Shown here: positions 1-9,192 of the stretch, in pieces
Layout: every line of letters begins with the position of its first letter
Numbering within the stretch: position 1 is the first letter of the stretch
Source of the DNA: Bacillus sp. USDA818B3_A
Lineage (GTDB): Bacteria; Bacillota; Bacilli; Bacillales; Cytobacillaceae
Assembly: GCF_009928415.1 (NCBI RefSeq)
Contig: NZ_JAABNN010000001.1
Span: forward strand, 271,017 to 335,016
Reading direction: 5' to 3'
Length of the DNA stretch: 64,000 bases
Notes under the pieces: model-generated
The model's input: the letters and a program-made list of their open reading frames with translations, nothing else
The model's database searches: none
What the model was told of the DNA's origin: nothing
Program-made: the position numbers and the translations under genes

Positions 1-95
1 TCTTGGCTTCGACCGATGAAACCCCTGCTCATCCCCCGAATGCCTTGCTCTTTCTTTGCTTCGACCGATGAAAATCCTTCTCATTCCCAAAGTTC
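1..95. repeat. Two copies of a 52-bp intergenic tandem repeat
   Basis: The 16-mer gcttcgaccgatgaaa occurs at 6-21 and again at 58-73, exactly 52 bp apart, followed in both copies by a similar C/T-rich stretch (ctgctcatccc and cttctcattccc). The array probably continues to the left of the window. It is non-coding and lies upstream of the flavoprotein gene. Its unit length and layout resemble the repeat at 48410-48597. Confidence 0.7.
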
Positions 96-190
96 TATGA
101 AAGATTACCCTTTATAGCTCAAAATAAATTTCCATGCTATAATTAAAACACAGATTATTCAGAAAAATGGTAACAAAAGGGGGATGGAAC

Positions 191-1846
191 TTGAGTTACG
201 ACGTAATTGTGGTTGGGGCCGGTCTTGCCGGCTTAACAGCTGTTTCAGAACTGACCAAAGCCGGTAACAAAGTACTCCTTTTAGACCAGGAACCAGAGGC
301 ATCCTTAGGGGGCCAAGCTTGGTGGTCTTTTGGCGGCTTATTTTTAGTAGACTCACCTGAACAAAGGCGAATGGGTATTAAAGATTCACGTGAGCTTGCC
401 TGGCAGGATTGGTTAGGTTCGGCCGGCTTTGACCGCGAGGCGGATGAGGATTACTGGGGCATAAAGTGGGCCGAGGCCTATGTGGACTTCGCCGCCGGTG
501 AGAAACGACAATGGCTGTATGATCTGGGTGTCCGCTTTTTCCCGGTGGTTGGCTGGGCAGAGCGAGGCGGCTATACAGCTGAAGGTCATGGAAACTCTGT
601 ACCGCGATTCCATATCGTCTGGGGAACAGGCCCGGGAATCGTAAAGCCCTTTGAACAACGGATACGTGACGCCATGGCAAACGGACTGGCAGATTATCGC
701 CCCCGTCATCGTGTGAATGAATTACTTAAGGAAAATGGGGCAATTGTTGGTGTTCGCGGGGATATACTAATTGCTAGTTCTGCCGCCCGAGGGGAAGCGA
801 GTTCCCGTGAAGTGATCGGGGATTTTGAGTTCAGAGCCCAAGCTGTAATCGTTACAAGCGGCGGGATTGGCGGCAACCATGACTTAATTAGGAAAAACTG
901 GCCCCCGCGGCTGGGGCAGGCCCCAAAACATATGATTTCTGGTGTACCAGATCATGTCGACGGCAGAATGCTTACAATTACTGAAAAAGCCGGAGGCCGT
1001 ATCGTAAACCGCGACCGTATGTGGCATTATACAGAAGGGATTAAAAACTGGAATCCAGTTTGGCCAAACCATGGAATTCGAATTCTCCCTGGTCCCTCCT
1101 CCCTTTGGCTCGATGCAAAAGGAAACCGCTTCCCTGCACCAAATTTCCCAGGTTTCGACACGCTAGGTACACTAGAAGCGATAATGAAATCAGGCCACGA
1201 TTATTCATGGTTTATATTGACTCAAAAGATTATCGAAAAAGAATTTGCTCTTTCTGGTTCAGAGCAGAATCCGGATCTGACTGAAAAAAGCATTAAAAAG
1301 GTACTTGCACGTGTTCTCCCAGGACCAACTGCACCAGTAAAAGCATTCATGGATAAAGGAGAGGATTTTGTCATTGCAAAAACTCTCGAAGAGCTCGTTG
1401 AAGGAATGAATAGATTAACTGGTGATAACCTCCTGAATGTGGAGGCTATAAGGCGGCAAATTCTCGCCCGCGACCGGGAAATCGAGCATAAATTTACAAA
1501 GGATCTACAAATTACAGCCATGCGGGGAGCTCGCAATTATTTAGGGGATAAACTAATCCGAGTGGCCCCCGTCCATAAAATCCTTGACCCAAAAATGGGA
1601 CCGCTCATTGCTGTCCGCTTAAATATTGTCAGTCGAAAAACGCTGGGCGGGCTGCAAACAGATTTATCCGGCAGAGTCCTTGATGCATCCGGTAACCCCG
1701 TTCCTGGACTTTTTGCTGCTGGTGAAGTTTCAGGCTTTGGAGGCGGAGGAATTCATGGGTACCGTTCATTAGAAGGTACATTTGTTGGAGGCTGCCTGTT
1801 TACTGGCAGGCAGGCTGGCCGGGCACTTGTCAAGGAATTAAGATAA
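191..1846 (+). CDS. FAD-binding dehydrogenase (flavocytochrome c / ketosteroid dehydrogenase-like)
   Basis: About 551 residues. The protein starts MSYDVIVVGAGLAGLTA, a Rossmann GxGxxG motif for the ADP part of FAD, and ends with the family's second FAD motif (GLFAAGEVSGFGGGG then HGYRSLEGTFVGG). This is the fold of fumarate-reductase/3-ketosteroid-dehydrogenase-like flavoproteins. The substrate cannot be read from sequence. An in-frame ATG exists at 167, but the strong ribosome binding site aaaaggggga (175-184) lies inside that reading. It sits 6 bases before TTG 191, which places the Rossmann motif at the N-terminus as usual, so TTG 191 is preferred. The gene is monocistronic, convergent with sbcC, and has no partner cytochrome or reductase nearby. 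Confidence 0.85.
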   Translation: MSYDVIVVGAGLAGLTAVSELTKAGNKVLLLDQEPEASLGGQAWWSFGGLFLVDSPEQRRMGIKDSRELAWQDWLGSAGFDREADEDYWGIKWAEAYVDFAAGEKRQWLYDLGVRFFPVVGWAERGGYTAEGHGNSVPRFHIVWGTGPGIVKPFEQRIRDAMANGLADYRPRHRVNELLKENGAIVGVRGDILIASSAARGEASSREVIGDFEFRAQAVIVTSGGIGGNHDLIRKNWPPRLGQAPKHMISGVPDHVDGRMLTITEKAGGRIVNRDRMWHYTEGIKNWNPVWPNHGIRILPGPSSLWLDAKGNRFPAPNFPGFDTLGTLEAIMKSGHDYSWFILTQKIIEKEFALSGSEQNPDLTEKSIKKVLARVLPGPTAPVKAFMDKGEDFVIAKTLEELVEGMNRLTGDNLLNVEAIRRQILARDREIEHKFTKDLQITAMRGARNYLGDKLIRVAPVHKILDPKMGPLIAVRLNIVSRKTLGGLQTDLSGRVLDASGNPVPGLFAAGEVSGFGGGGIHGYRSLEGTFVGGCLFTGRQAGRALVKELR

Positions 1847-1850
1847 AAAA

Positions 1851-1892
1851 AGGAGCGGTTCTCACTACTACCTAAGTATGAGCACCGCCCCT
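1851..1892 (-). terminator. Rho-independent terminator of sbcDC
   Basis: Stem built from gcggt/accgc and ctca/tgag arms with one mismatch. It is followed on the minus strand by a run of eight T. It lies between the convergent flavoprotein gene and sbcC; the T-run orientation fits sbcC, and it may also slow transcription from the other side. Confidence 0.75.
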
Positions 1893-1910
1893 TAACGCAA
1901 CCTATTTCAG

Positions 1911-4900
1911 TTAATTTGTAAACATGAACTCCGTCCGGCTGCCAGTTTGGCCGGCTATCACTTCAAGTCTTACATCAATTCGTTCCTTTAACTCTGGCAC
2001 GTGAGAGATAATTCCAACTAGCCGTCCGCTGCTTTGAATATCCATTAATGCTTCAATCGCTTGGTCAAGTGATTCAGGATCAAGCGTACCAAAGCCTTCA
2101 TCAATGAACATCGTCTCCAGTGAAACACCGCCAGCATAATTTTGTACGACATCAGCGAGACCCAAAGCCAATGATAACGAGGCTTTAAAGCTTTCCCCGC
2201 CTGATAATGTTTTAACGTGGCGTTCCTGGCCGGTATATTGGTCAAACACCAACAGTTCTAAACCGCTTTGCGCATTTCCTTTTGACCGATCTGTTTTCCG
2301 CTGCAGTTGATAGCGTCCTGAAGTCATCTTCCGCAAACGCAGATTTGCTTCTTGTAAAATATCATCTAAGAAAGCGGCCAGCACGTAGCGTTCAAACGTA
2401 ATACGCAAATGGTTCTGTCCCTTGGCGATATCTGAAAGATCACCAATAATACGGAAACGTTCCTCTAATGCCTTTACCTCGTTATTTAGACGTTCCACCC
2501 TGCTATAAACTTCCTCATTATCCCGCTTCTTAACAAATAAATCCGTTTTCTCTTGCGTAAGTCTATCAATCTCCTGAGTAAACTTTGCTAAATCCAGCTT
2601 AATCCCTTCTACATCCGGCGTTTTCACTTCGGCAAGAAGTTCGGTTAATTCTTTTAAGCGATCCGATACCGAACGGAGCTCCTCGCGATAATTTCGAATC
2701 TCTTCCTGGAGAAGCCTAATTTCCCCTTCTGACTTTTTAGACGCAGCATATATACCGTATTTTTCAAAGCCCTGTTCAGATAATCCAGTTAAAAAGATCC
2801 CTCGTTCTGTTTCAAGCTCCCTCTGTTTTGCCGCATGATGGAGCTCCGCATCATTTAATCTAGCCGTTTCCTTTGAAAGCTTCTCATTTACAGCTTGAAG
2901 GCGCTTTTGTGCTTCTTCGAGCTGACTCACTAACATTTGGTGATGTTTTCGTTTAGCGTCAAGTGTTCTTTCATATTCCGCTTCTGAGCGCAGATTTTCA
3001 GGAATTACCGTCATCATTCTCGTAAGAACGGTTTTCTTTTCTGTAAATTGAACCGTTAATTCCGTCACCATCTGAGAAAGCTGCTGAATCGCAGTATGCA
3101 GAGCATTTCTTTCCTTATCTCTTGTCTCGATTTCTGACTTTAAGCGATCTAATACTTTTAGTTGCTCTTTCAATTGTTCTTGATGTTGAACGAGCAACTG
3201 AATGGTCGAAGACGCCTCCATTTTTATAGATGCCAGATCATTAGGCGAAAAATCTGTCCGATGCATACGTATTTCATTCAGTAAATCTTGGACGGCTTCT
3301 TTCTGAGTTTTTTCCTCAGATTGATACTGATAAAAATTTGCTTCTACTTTAGATTTTTCTTTTTCCCAATATAAAACTTGATCCTTCGCAGTATTTAAAT
3401 CTTCTTCTGATGGGATACTATTTTCCTTTTGAGCGGCTGGATTCGGGTGATGCAATGACCCACACACAGGACATGCTTCATCTGAACGCAGATTAGCTGC
3501 TAAAATGGCTGCCTGACCATGAATCCATTTTCTCTCCAACTCTTCTACGAGTGCCTTTGCGTCATTGTATTTTGCCAGCGTATTCTCTAAACCACCAGTA
3601 ATCGAAGCTAAGTTTTTCTCTGCCTTTTGATGACGTAAGAGCAAGGATTCTAGTTTTTCAAGTCGCGCCCAATCAACCTTCAGTTTTTCAAGCTTACTCT
3701 CATTTTCCAGAAAGGTTAACTTTCCTTTCTCTATTTCTTCTTTTTGGACCATCAACGAATGAATGCGTTCTTCCAATTGCTGCTGCCGCTTTTCATCATT
3801 GTCTTTCTTTTCCACAGCCGCTTTTAGTTCCACGTCCTTTTGTTTTGTTTCTTTTAGCAAAGCAGCAAATGAGTAAACATCTTCTTTCATATTTACTAAT
3901 CGATTCACTTCATCAAGAGCGGCCTGGCGATCACTTTCCCGTCCGATTTCTCTTTGGAGCTCCTCCTCCCACTGTACTAAAAGTCCGTTCAATTTCTCGA
4001 TTTCAATGGTAATGGTATTCACATTTACCTGAAACTGGTCGGCCTCCTTTTTTAATCGATGGCAGAGATCCTCTTGTTTTGCTAATAATGCGGCTTTTTG
4101 TGCCCGTTCTACCTGGATCTCTTTCTCAACGTAAACGTCCTCTTGGGCAAGCAAACGTGCTTTTTGCTCTTTTAACTCTTCTCTTGTTTGCAGCTGCTTT
4201 AAAATTGCTTCTGCTTCATAGAGCTGCTCTTTTAATTTATCTTGCTCAATAACCTTATCTGCCAATTGCTTTGTTAATTGGTCAAGTTTCTCCTGCATAC
4301 ATAGGATTTCTTTCTGTAAGAGCGGCATAATGACCGCGTGATTCTCTGGATCAGTTTCAAGCGTATTCATGAGTTCCTCACTAGTCACAGCTTGAATTCG
4401 CCTTAAGGCTTCATTTCGTGCATTTTCCTGGTCTTCCATTGACTTTTTAAGCTCAGCAGCTTCCAGTTTCAATTTTTCTTCAATTAATTTATAGGCTTGA
4501 GTATGGAACAGCCGCTGCAAGATGACTTCCTTATCCTTACTGTCAGATGTCAACAGCTTTCTGAACTCGCCTTGAGGAATCATTAGAATTTGCCGGAACT
4601 GATTGGCATCGATCAACATGATCTCTTTAATTTTTTCTTCGACATCACTGGTTTTCGATGCGAGCAATTTCTTCCCGCCATCCGTATCCCAAAAATATAA
4701 TTCAGCTTTCGCTCCTATGGATGTAAAACCATCGCCCCTGTCTTTCTTCTTCTGCTGCTGTGGCGATCGTGTAATGGAATAGACCTTGTTGCGCAGGGAA
4801 AAATCTAGTGAAACCTCTGTTAATAAATCTTCTTTTGCAAATTGGCTGCGCAGTTCAGGTCCATTTCGATCTTCTCCGCTTGCTTTCCCGTAAATCGCAT

Positions 4901-5048
4901 AAGTGATCGCGTCAAATATGGTCGTCTTTCCGGCACCAGTTTTTCCGGAAATGACAAACATGGTCCGGTTGCCTAATTGATTGAAATCAATTTCTTCCCT
5001 TCCTGCATATGGGCCGAATGCCTGCATCGTTAATTTTAAAGGTTTCAT
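1911..5048 (-). CDS. sbcC: SbcC, ATPase subunit of the SbcCD (Rad50/Mre11-type) nuclease
   Basis: 1045 residues, the usual SbcC length. The N-terminus has a Walker A motif (GKTGAGKTT). A long coiled coil is interrupted near residue 526 by the zinc hook CPVCG. The C-terminus has the ABC signature LSGGESFKASL and Walker B/D-loop FIDEGFGTLDPESL. With SbcD it processes hairpins and blocked DNA ends during replication and repair. Its ATG overlaps the sbcD stop in an ATGA arrangement (5045-5048), so the two are translationally coupled. The operon ends at the terminator just downstream. Confidence 0.96.
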   Translation of the reverse strand: MKPLKLTMQAFGPYAGREEIDFNQLGNRTMFVISGKTGAGKTTIFDAITYAIYGKASGEDRNGPELRSQFAKEDLLTEVSLDFSLRNKVYSITRSPQQQKKKDRGDGFTSIGAKAELYFWDTDGGKKLLASKTSDVEEKIKEIMLIDANQFRQILMIPQGEFRKLLTSDSKDKEVILQRLFHTQAYKLIEEKLKLEAAELKKSMEDQENARNEALRRIQAVTSEELMNTLETDPENHAVIMPLLQKEILCMQEKLDQLTKQLADKVIEQDKLKEQLYEAEAILKQLQTREELKEQKARLLAQEDVYVEKEIQVERAQKAALLAKQEDLCHRLKKEADQFQVNVNTITIEIEKLNGLLVQWEEELQREIGRESDRQAALDEVNRLVNMKEDVYSFAALLKETKQKDVELKAAVEKKDNDEKRQQQLEERIHSLMVQKEEIEKGKLTFLENESKLEKLKVDWARLEKLESLLLRHQKAEKNLASITGGLENTLAKYNDAKALVEELERKWIHGQAAILAANLRSDEACPVCGSLHHPNPAAQKENSIPSEEDLNTAKDQVLYWEKEKSKVEANFYQYQSEEKTQKEAVQDLLNEIRMHRTDFSPNDLASIKMEASSTIQLLVQHQEQLKEQLKVLDRLKSEIETRDKERNALHTAIQQLSQMVTELTVQFTEKKTVLTRMMTVIPENLRSEAEYERTLDAKRKHHQMLVSQLEEAQKRLQAVNEKLSKETARLNDAELHHAAKQRELETERGIFLTGLSEQGFEKYGIYAASKKSEGEIRLLQEEIRNYREELRSVSDRLKELTELLAEVKTPDVEGIKLDLAKFTQEIDRLTQEKTDLFVKKRDNEEVYSRVERLNNEVKALEERFRIIGDLSDIAKGQNHLRITFERYVLAAFLDDILQEANLRLRKMTSGRYQLQRKTDRSKGNAQSGLELLVFDQYTGQERHVKTLSGGESFKASLSLALGLADVVQNYAGGVSLETMFIDEGFGTLDPESLDQAIEALMDIQSSGRLVGIISHVPELKERIDVRLEVIAGQTGSRTEFMFTN

Positions 5049-6190
5049 TTTTCTCCCTCCTCCCGCAGCACTTTTTCAATAATCTCAGTCATAATATCTC
5101 TTTTTTCTGATGTAAATTCAGAAGTTGTCATATCTGTGTAGAATTGTTCGAACAAATCTATTTCAGACTTTTTTTCACTTTTTAGAGCGATGTAGGATTG
5201 TTTGTTCTTAGAGTCTGTAAGCTCAATCTTCTTTTCCAAATGAAGAACATTTGGGTAAACCTGACGCAATTTATTAATCGGATCTAGAAGTGCTCCTTGG
5301 TCAAGCAGTGTAATTTTTAAATAATCATCCACTTGTTCATTTCCATAAAAACCGGGGTCTAGTAATTCTTCTAGATGTCCTTCCATTTCCCTCATATCAT
5401 GTTTTGGTGTGAGCGAACGATAGCGTTGGGTGAAATTCCCTTTTTCATCCATTTCAATAATGGAAATCGATTTTTTCTGTTTGGCTTCCGAAAAAGAATA
5501 TTTTAATAGGGAGCCGGAATACTTCACTTTCTCATGATGAATCGCATCTGGACTATGCAAATGCCCTAGTGCCGTATAGGAAAAAGGAGCAAATAATTCC
5601 GCACCGACACAGCCAGAGCCGCCTACAGATAATACACGTTCAGAATCGGAGGTTTGTCCGCCCAAAACAAAGGCATGTCCAACAAAAACGTTCGGTTCAT
5701 TTGGATTCAAGGTCTCTTCTATCTTACCAATAAGTGCCTTCATTGCTTCTTGATGAGAGTGGATCGAATCATCAAGAAGCAGCTGGCGAACCACCCCAGG
5801 TTCTGCATAAGGAACTAGATAAAAGTTCACTCCATTTACCTGGACTGGCTTAAAGTTATTTGTGAGCTTTCCAGTTAAATAGAATTGGCTATGTTTATAC
5901 CATGAGCTTCCAAACGATAGACGCTCCGCACTATCATGGTTCCCTGCGATCGCTACTATTGGCGTTTTAAGTTCCACATTAATTTTAAAAAGGATCTCAT
6001 CTAATAACTCAACCGCATCCGTTGGAGGGACGGAACGATCATACAGGTCACCCGCAATGACCACAGCATCCGGCTTCTCTTCCTCGACAATGGCTACAAA
6101 TTGTTCAAGTGCCGCCCGTTGGTTTTCTGTCATATAAATACCGTGCACTAATTTGCCTAAATGCCAATCAGCGGTGTGAATAAATTTCAT
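5045..6190 (-). CDS. sbcD: SbcD, Mre11-type nuclease subunit
   Basis: 381 residues. It begins MKFIHTADWHLGK, the first metallophosphoesterase motif (DxH). Further phosphoesterase motifs are VIAGDLYDR (GDxxDR), AIAGNHDS (GNHD), VGHAFV and ALGHLHSP. This is the manganese nuclease partner of SbcC. The ATG at 6190 is chosen over an in-frame upstream ATG because the Shine-Dalgarno gaggtg lies inside the longer reading, 7 bases before this start. It is the first gene of the sbcDC operon. Confidence 0.95.
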   Translation of the reverse strand: MKFIHTADWHLGKLVHGIYMTENQRAALEQFVAIVEEEKPDAVVIAGDLYDRSVPPTDAVELLDEILFKINVELKTPIVAIAGNHDSAERLSFGSSWYKHSQFYLTGKLTNNFKPVQVNGVNFYLVPYAEPGVVRQLLLDDSIHSHQEAMKALIGKIEETLNPNEPNVFVGHAFVLGGQTSDSERVLSVGGSGCVGAELFAPFSYTALGHLHSPDAIHHEKVKYSGSLLKYSFSEAKQKKSISIIEMDEKGNFTQRYRSLTPKHDMREMEGHLEELLDPGFYGNEQVDDYLKITLLDQGALLDPINKLRQVYPNVLHLEKKIELTDSKNKQSYIALKSEKKSEIDLFEQFYTDMTTSEFTSEKRDIMTEIIEKVLREEGEK

Positions 6191-6222
6191 ATTGGTCACC
6201 TCATGCATATTCGAATACCACT

Positions 6223-6247
6223 ATTATAGCAAAATACCAATTGGTAT
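6223..6247 (-). promoter_or_regulatory. sbcDC promoter -10 with a perfect 14-bp palindrome
   Basis: Reading on the minus strand, TATAAT (6223-6228) lies 33 bp before the sbcD start. Just upstream, at 6234-6247, is the perfect palindrome ATACCAATTGGTAT, which would occupy the spacer between -35 and -10. It looks like a repressor site. It does not match the Bacillus LexA box (CGAAC-N4-GTTCG), so the regulator is unknown. Confidence 0.5.
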
Positions 6248-6275
6248 GAGACTGGAAATCATTTTTTGACATTAA

Positions 6276-6308
6276 AAAACAGCCTAAAGACAATGTCTTA
6301 GGCTGTTG
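6276..6308 (-). terminator. Terminator of the cold shock gene
   Basis: Hairpin acagcctaaga/tcttaggctgt around 6279-6306 followed on the minus strand by a T-run. It lies directly after the cold shock gene and before the sbcD promoter. Confidence 0.85.
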
Positions 6309-6324
6309 TAGTTGGTAGGGTTGA

Positions 6325-6525
6325 TTACTTCTTAGTTACGTTAGCAGCTTGTGGTCCACGAGCTCCTTCAACTACTTCGAAAGAAACTTCTTGACCTTCT
6401 TCTAAAGTTTTGAAACCTTCTGTTTGGATTGCAGAATAGTGAACGAATACGTCGTTTCCGTCTTCAGCTTCGATGAATCCGAAACCTTTTTCTGAGTTAA
6501 ACCATTTTACTTTACCGTTTTTCAT
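6325..6525 (-). CDS. Cold shock protein (CspA/CspB family RNA chaperone)
   Basis: 66 residues, the standard single cold-shock-domain length. RNP1 (KGFGFI) and RNP2 (VFVHY) nucleic-acid-binding motifs are present. A longer in-frame reading exists upstream, but an AGGAGG site 9 bases before ATG 6525 and the family's usual [10 protein letters not shown] start settle it. It binds single-stranded RNA/DNA and prevents secondary structure at low temperature. Transcribed alone, with its own terminator. Confidence 0.96.
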   Translation of the reverse strand: MKNGKVKWFNSEKGFGFIEAEDGNDVFVHYSAIQTEGFKTLEEGQEVSFEVVEGARGPQAANVTKK

Positions 6526-6715
6526 GTAAAAAAATCCTCCTATTGGCTTACAATCGCGAAAGCCATGTGTAAAATTCACCAAAGTACAACGTGATAGCTT
6601 TACTTTCTTTTCCTCATCCAAACATCAGTTAAAACTTTGAACAGGCTTCTATCATAAATCTAATCTCGTGTGCAACGGCTGTTTAAAATTTATCATTTCT
6701 ATGAAAATCTGTCAA
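6526..6715 (-). promoter_or_regulatory. Promoter and ~155-nt leader of the cold shock gene
   Basis: On the minus strand, TTGACA (6710-6715) and TAAATT (6687-6692) are spaced 17 bp, which puts the transcript start near 6680 and gives a leader of about 155 nt before the ATG. Long structured leaders are typical of csp genes and allow cold-dependent translation. The remaining intergenic DNA (6716-6926) is AT-rich and shows nothing recognisable. Confidence 0.6.
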
Positions 6716-6926
6716 GAAAGGGCTTTCCGACACATCTCAACACCATTCTACAATTCTATATATCTACCTTTTCTTTTCTTCATTAATCACTGCTGGTCCT
6801 AGGTACGAATGTCGTGTTTTGTAGAAAAATAATTGGGCTTATTTTAAAAACGGTACATACTCAATTCAAACTCCTATTTTCTTAAATTTCACATTTTTGA
6901 ATCAAATTATGATAAACGAAAAAAAA

Positions 6927-6951
6927 AGCCGAAGACATTAATTCTTCGGCT
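6927..6951 (-). terminator. Terminator overlapping the end of the ArsR gene
   Basis: Hairpin agccgaaga/tcttcggct followed by T8 on the minus strand. The last codons and stop of the ArsR-family gene lie inside the stem-loop. Confidence 0.88.
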
Positions 6952-7294
6952 GCGGGAGGACCTCTTCTTCCTCTTCTTTAAACTTATCCAATATCGTGAT
7001 GGTATCGACTAAATGATTATTAAAAATTTGCCGGGCAACGGCCAATAGTTCAATGATCATTGGGTCTTTTAATGTATAAATTACCTTATTTCCTTCCTTA
7101 GTTCCTGTGACAATATTCTTCGCACGTAATATCGTCAACTGCTGGGAAACAGCTGACCCTTCACTGCCAACAAGAGTTTGAATCTCATTGACATTCTTAT
7201 CCCCTTCAGCCAAAAGTTCCAAAATCCGGATTCTTAAGGGGTGAGCCAGTGCTTTAAAAAATTCCGCTTTAAATTGCTGCATTTCCAAATTCAA
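6938..7294 (-). CDS. ArsR-family transcriptional regulator
   Basis: 118 residues with the ArsR winged helix (FKALAHPLRIRILELL, then the recognition helix around VSQQLTILRAKNIV). There is no cysteine in the whole protein, so it cannot use the classic ArsR/CadC thiol metal site; the C-terminus carries five consecutive Glu. It lies 19 bp downstream of the SulP gene in the same operon and probably represses it, with the inverted repeat at 9101-9132 as a candidate operator. Start codon is TTG 7294; ATG 7282 is an alternative. Confidence 0.9.
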   Translation of the reverse strand: MNLEMQQFKAEFFKALAHPLRIRILELLAEGDKNVNEIQTLVGSEGSAVSQQLTILRAKNIVTGTKEGNKVIYTLKDPMIIELLAVARQIFNNHLVDTITILDKFKEEEEEVLPQPKN

Positions 7295-7313
7295 AAAACC
7301 ACTTCCTCATTTT

Positions 7314-9059
7314 TTAAAAGGTGGCTGTTAACTTCGCCCTGTTTTCTACAACTTCTTTGGCAGACAATTGCTTACATTCTCTAAAGGCAAAATGCTTGCA
7401 GCCAAGACATTTGTTTTCATTTATTTGTGATAATCCATATTGAATGGCATCTCCTGTATGTTCAAAAAAATGTTCCTGTCCAATTAAATCAAAAAGACCC
7501 GTCTTTCTAAGAACACTTTCAGGTTGTGTATTCAATCCCGATACTAACACTATACCACTTTTTGAAAAGTGTTTCACAATACTTGTCAGTATGGCTTCAC
7601 CGGTTGTATCCATTAAAGGCATCTTACTCATCCGCAGTAAAAGAATTTTAGGATGATAATTGATTGTTTCCATAATCGTTTTCTCGAAAGTTTGAGCAGC
7701 CCCAAAGAATAATGGACCCTCGACATTAAAGATACTGATTTGCGGACAATCATGGCTATCCGTTACCATGGCTGTCTCCACTTTTCCTTGACTAGACTTA
7801 TGGTTCGGCAATGCCTTTCGTGTTGAAGTGACATCGCTCATTCGTTTAACAAAAAGGATAGCAGACATCAATAAACCAATCTCAACTGCTGTCGTTAAGT
7901 TCACAAAAACAGTTAGTAAGAATGTTACCAATAGGACGATGGAATCTGTTGATCTTGTTTTTGCGATATGGGCAAATACTTTCCTTTCACTCATATTCCA
8001 AGCCACCACCATTAAAATTGGCGCCATACTGGCGAGTGGAATATAGGAGGCTTTTGGTGCAAAAAACAACAAGACAACTAACACAACAATCCCATGTATG
8101 ATACCGGAGAAAGGCGATACGGCTCCATTCTTTATATTTGTTGCCGTTCGAGCTAATGCCCCGGTTGCTGGGATTCCGCCAAATAACGGGGTAATCATAT
8201 TGGCAATTCCCTGACCAATCAACTCTTTATTACTGTTATGACGGCTGTTTGTCATTCCGTCTGCAACAACAGCTGAAAGAAGGGATTCAATCCCTCCAAG
8301 CATCGCAATCACAAATGCAGGCTTTAATAGCTTCAGGATGATTTCTGCATTTATCTCTGGGACATGAATATGCGGTAATTTGTTTGGTATTTCTCCATAG
8401 GCGCTTCCAATCGTTGCAACTTGACCCGGAAAAAAATAAGCTGCCACAAGTGTCGAAATTAATAATCCAATTAACGGACCAGGTATTTTAGGCGCAAACT
8501 TTGGAGTCAGCAATACCATGATTAAGCATATCCCCGCGGTGAGCACACTATATAGATTAATTGAATGAACATGAATGATAATTTCTCTAAAGTTTAAAAT
8601 AAATTCTTCATGCTTCTTCAATCCTGTTAACCCTAGAAAACTAGCAATCTGCCCGGTAAAAATGGTTACAGCAATTCCGGCTGTAAATCCAACTGTTACC
8701 GGTTTTGGGATCCATTTGATTAATGACCCTAAACGTAAAACTCCCATTAGCGTTAACATAATACCCGCCAGAAAACCCGCAATTAGAAGATTTTCATAAC
8801 CGTATGTCATGACAATACCGAATAGAATAGGAATAAACGCTCCGGTTGGTCCTCCAATTTGATATTTCGAACCGCCAAGTAATGAAATGAGGATTCCGGC
8901 TACAATGGTCGTATAGATTCCATACTCCGGCTTCACCCCTGAAGCGATAGCAAAGGCCATCCCTAGAGGAATCGCAATTACACCCACAATTAAACCTGAT
9001 AGCAGGTCTTTTTGTAAACTTCCTAAGGAGTATTGCAGGAATCTCTTGTCAATAAACAT
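7314..9059 (-). CDS. SulP-family anion transporter with STAS domain
   Basis: 581 residues. The N-terminal two thirds form the SulP transmembrane core (DLLSGLIVGVIAIPLGMAFA and QIGGPTGAF motifs). A cytoplasmic STAS domain follows (SIFNVEGPLFFGAAQTFE, with LLRMSKMPLMDTTG). It probably moves sulfate, bicarbonate or another small anion. After the STAS domain there is an unusual short tail, CLGCKHFAFREC, with three closely spaced cysteines. It is first in an operon with a cysteine-free ArsR regulator. Confidence 0.92.
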   Translation of the reverse strand: MFIDKRFLQYSLGSLQKDLLSGLIVGVIAIPLGMAFAIASGVKPEYGIYTTIVAGILISLLGGSKYQIGGPTGAFIPILFGIVMTYGYENLLIAGFLAGIMLTLMGVLRLGSLIKWIPKPVTVGFTAGIAVTIFTGQIASFLGLTGLKKHEEFILNFREIIIHVHSINLYSVLTAGICLIMVLLTPKFAPKIPGPLIGLLISTLVAAYFFPGQVATIGSAYGEIPNKLPHIHVPEINAEIILKLLKPAFVIAMLGGIESLLSAVVADGMTNSRHNSNKELIGQGIANMITPLFGGIPATGALARTATNIKNGAVSPFSGIIHGIVVLVVLLFFAPKASYIPLASMAPILMVVAWNMSERKVFAHIAKTRSTDSIVLLVTFLLTVFVNLTTAVEIGLLMSAILFVKRMSDVTSTRKALPNHKSSQGKVETAMVTDSHDCPQISIFNVEGPLFFGAAQTFEKTIMETINYHPKILLLRMSKMPLMDTTGEAILTSIVKHFSKSGIVLVSGLNTQPESVLRKTGLFDLIGQEHFFEHTGDAIQYGLSQINENKCLGCKHFAFRECKQLSAKEVVENRAKLTATF

Positions 9060-9100
9060 AATAACCCTTCTTATCTTATTATTTTTGTATATCTGATTAT

Positions 9101-9132
9101 TTGAATATAGAATAATACTAAAAAATATTCAA
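9101..9132. promoter_or_regulatory. Candidate ArsR operator upstream of sulP-arsR
   Basis: Perfect 8-bp inverted repeat, ttgaatat (9101-9108) and atattcaa (9125-9132), 42-73 bp upstream of the SulP start. Sites of the type ATTCAA/TTGAAT are typical for ArsR-family repressors. Assignment to the adjacent regulator is inferred. Confidence 0.5.
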
Positions 9133-9192
9133 GGGGTTTATTTAAAAAATTTTCACTTGTTATTGTCGGTATTATAGTGTTATAATAAAAAA

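Noticed and set aside
1..95. CRISPR array at the left edge
   Set aside because: The whole 52-bp unit is repeated with drift; there are no constant repeats with unique spacers and no cas genes.
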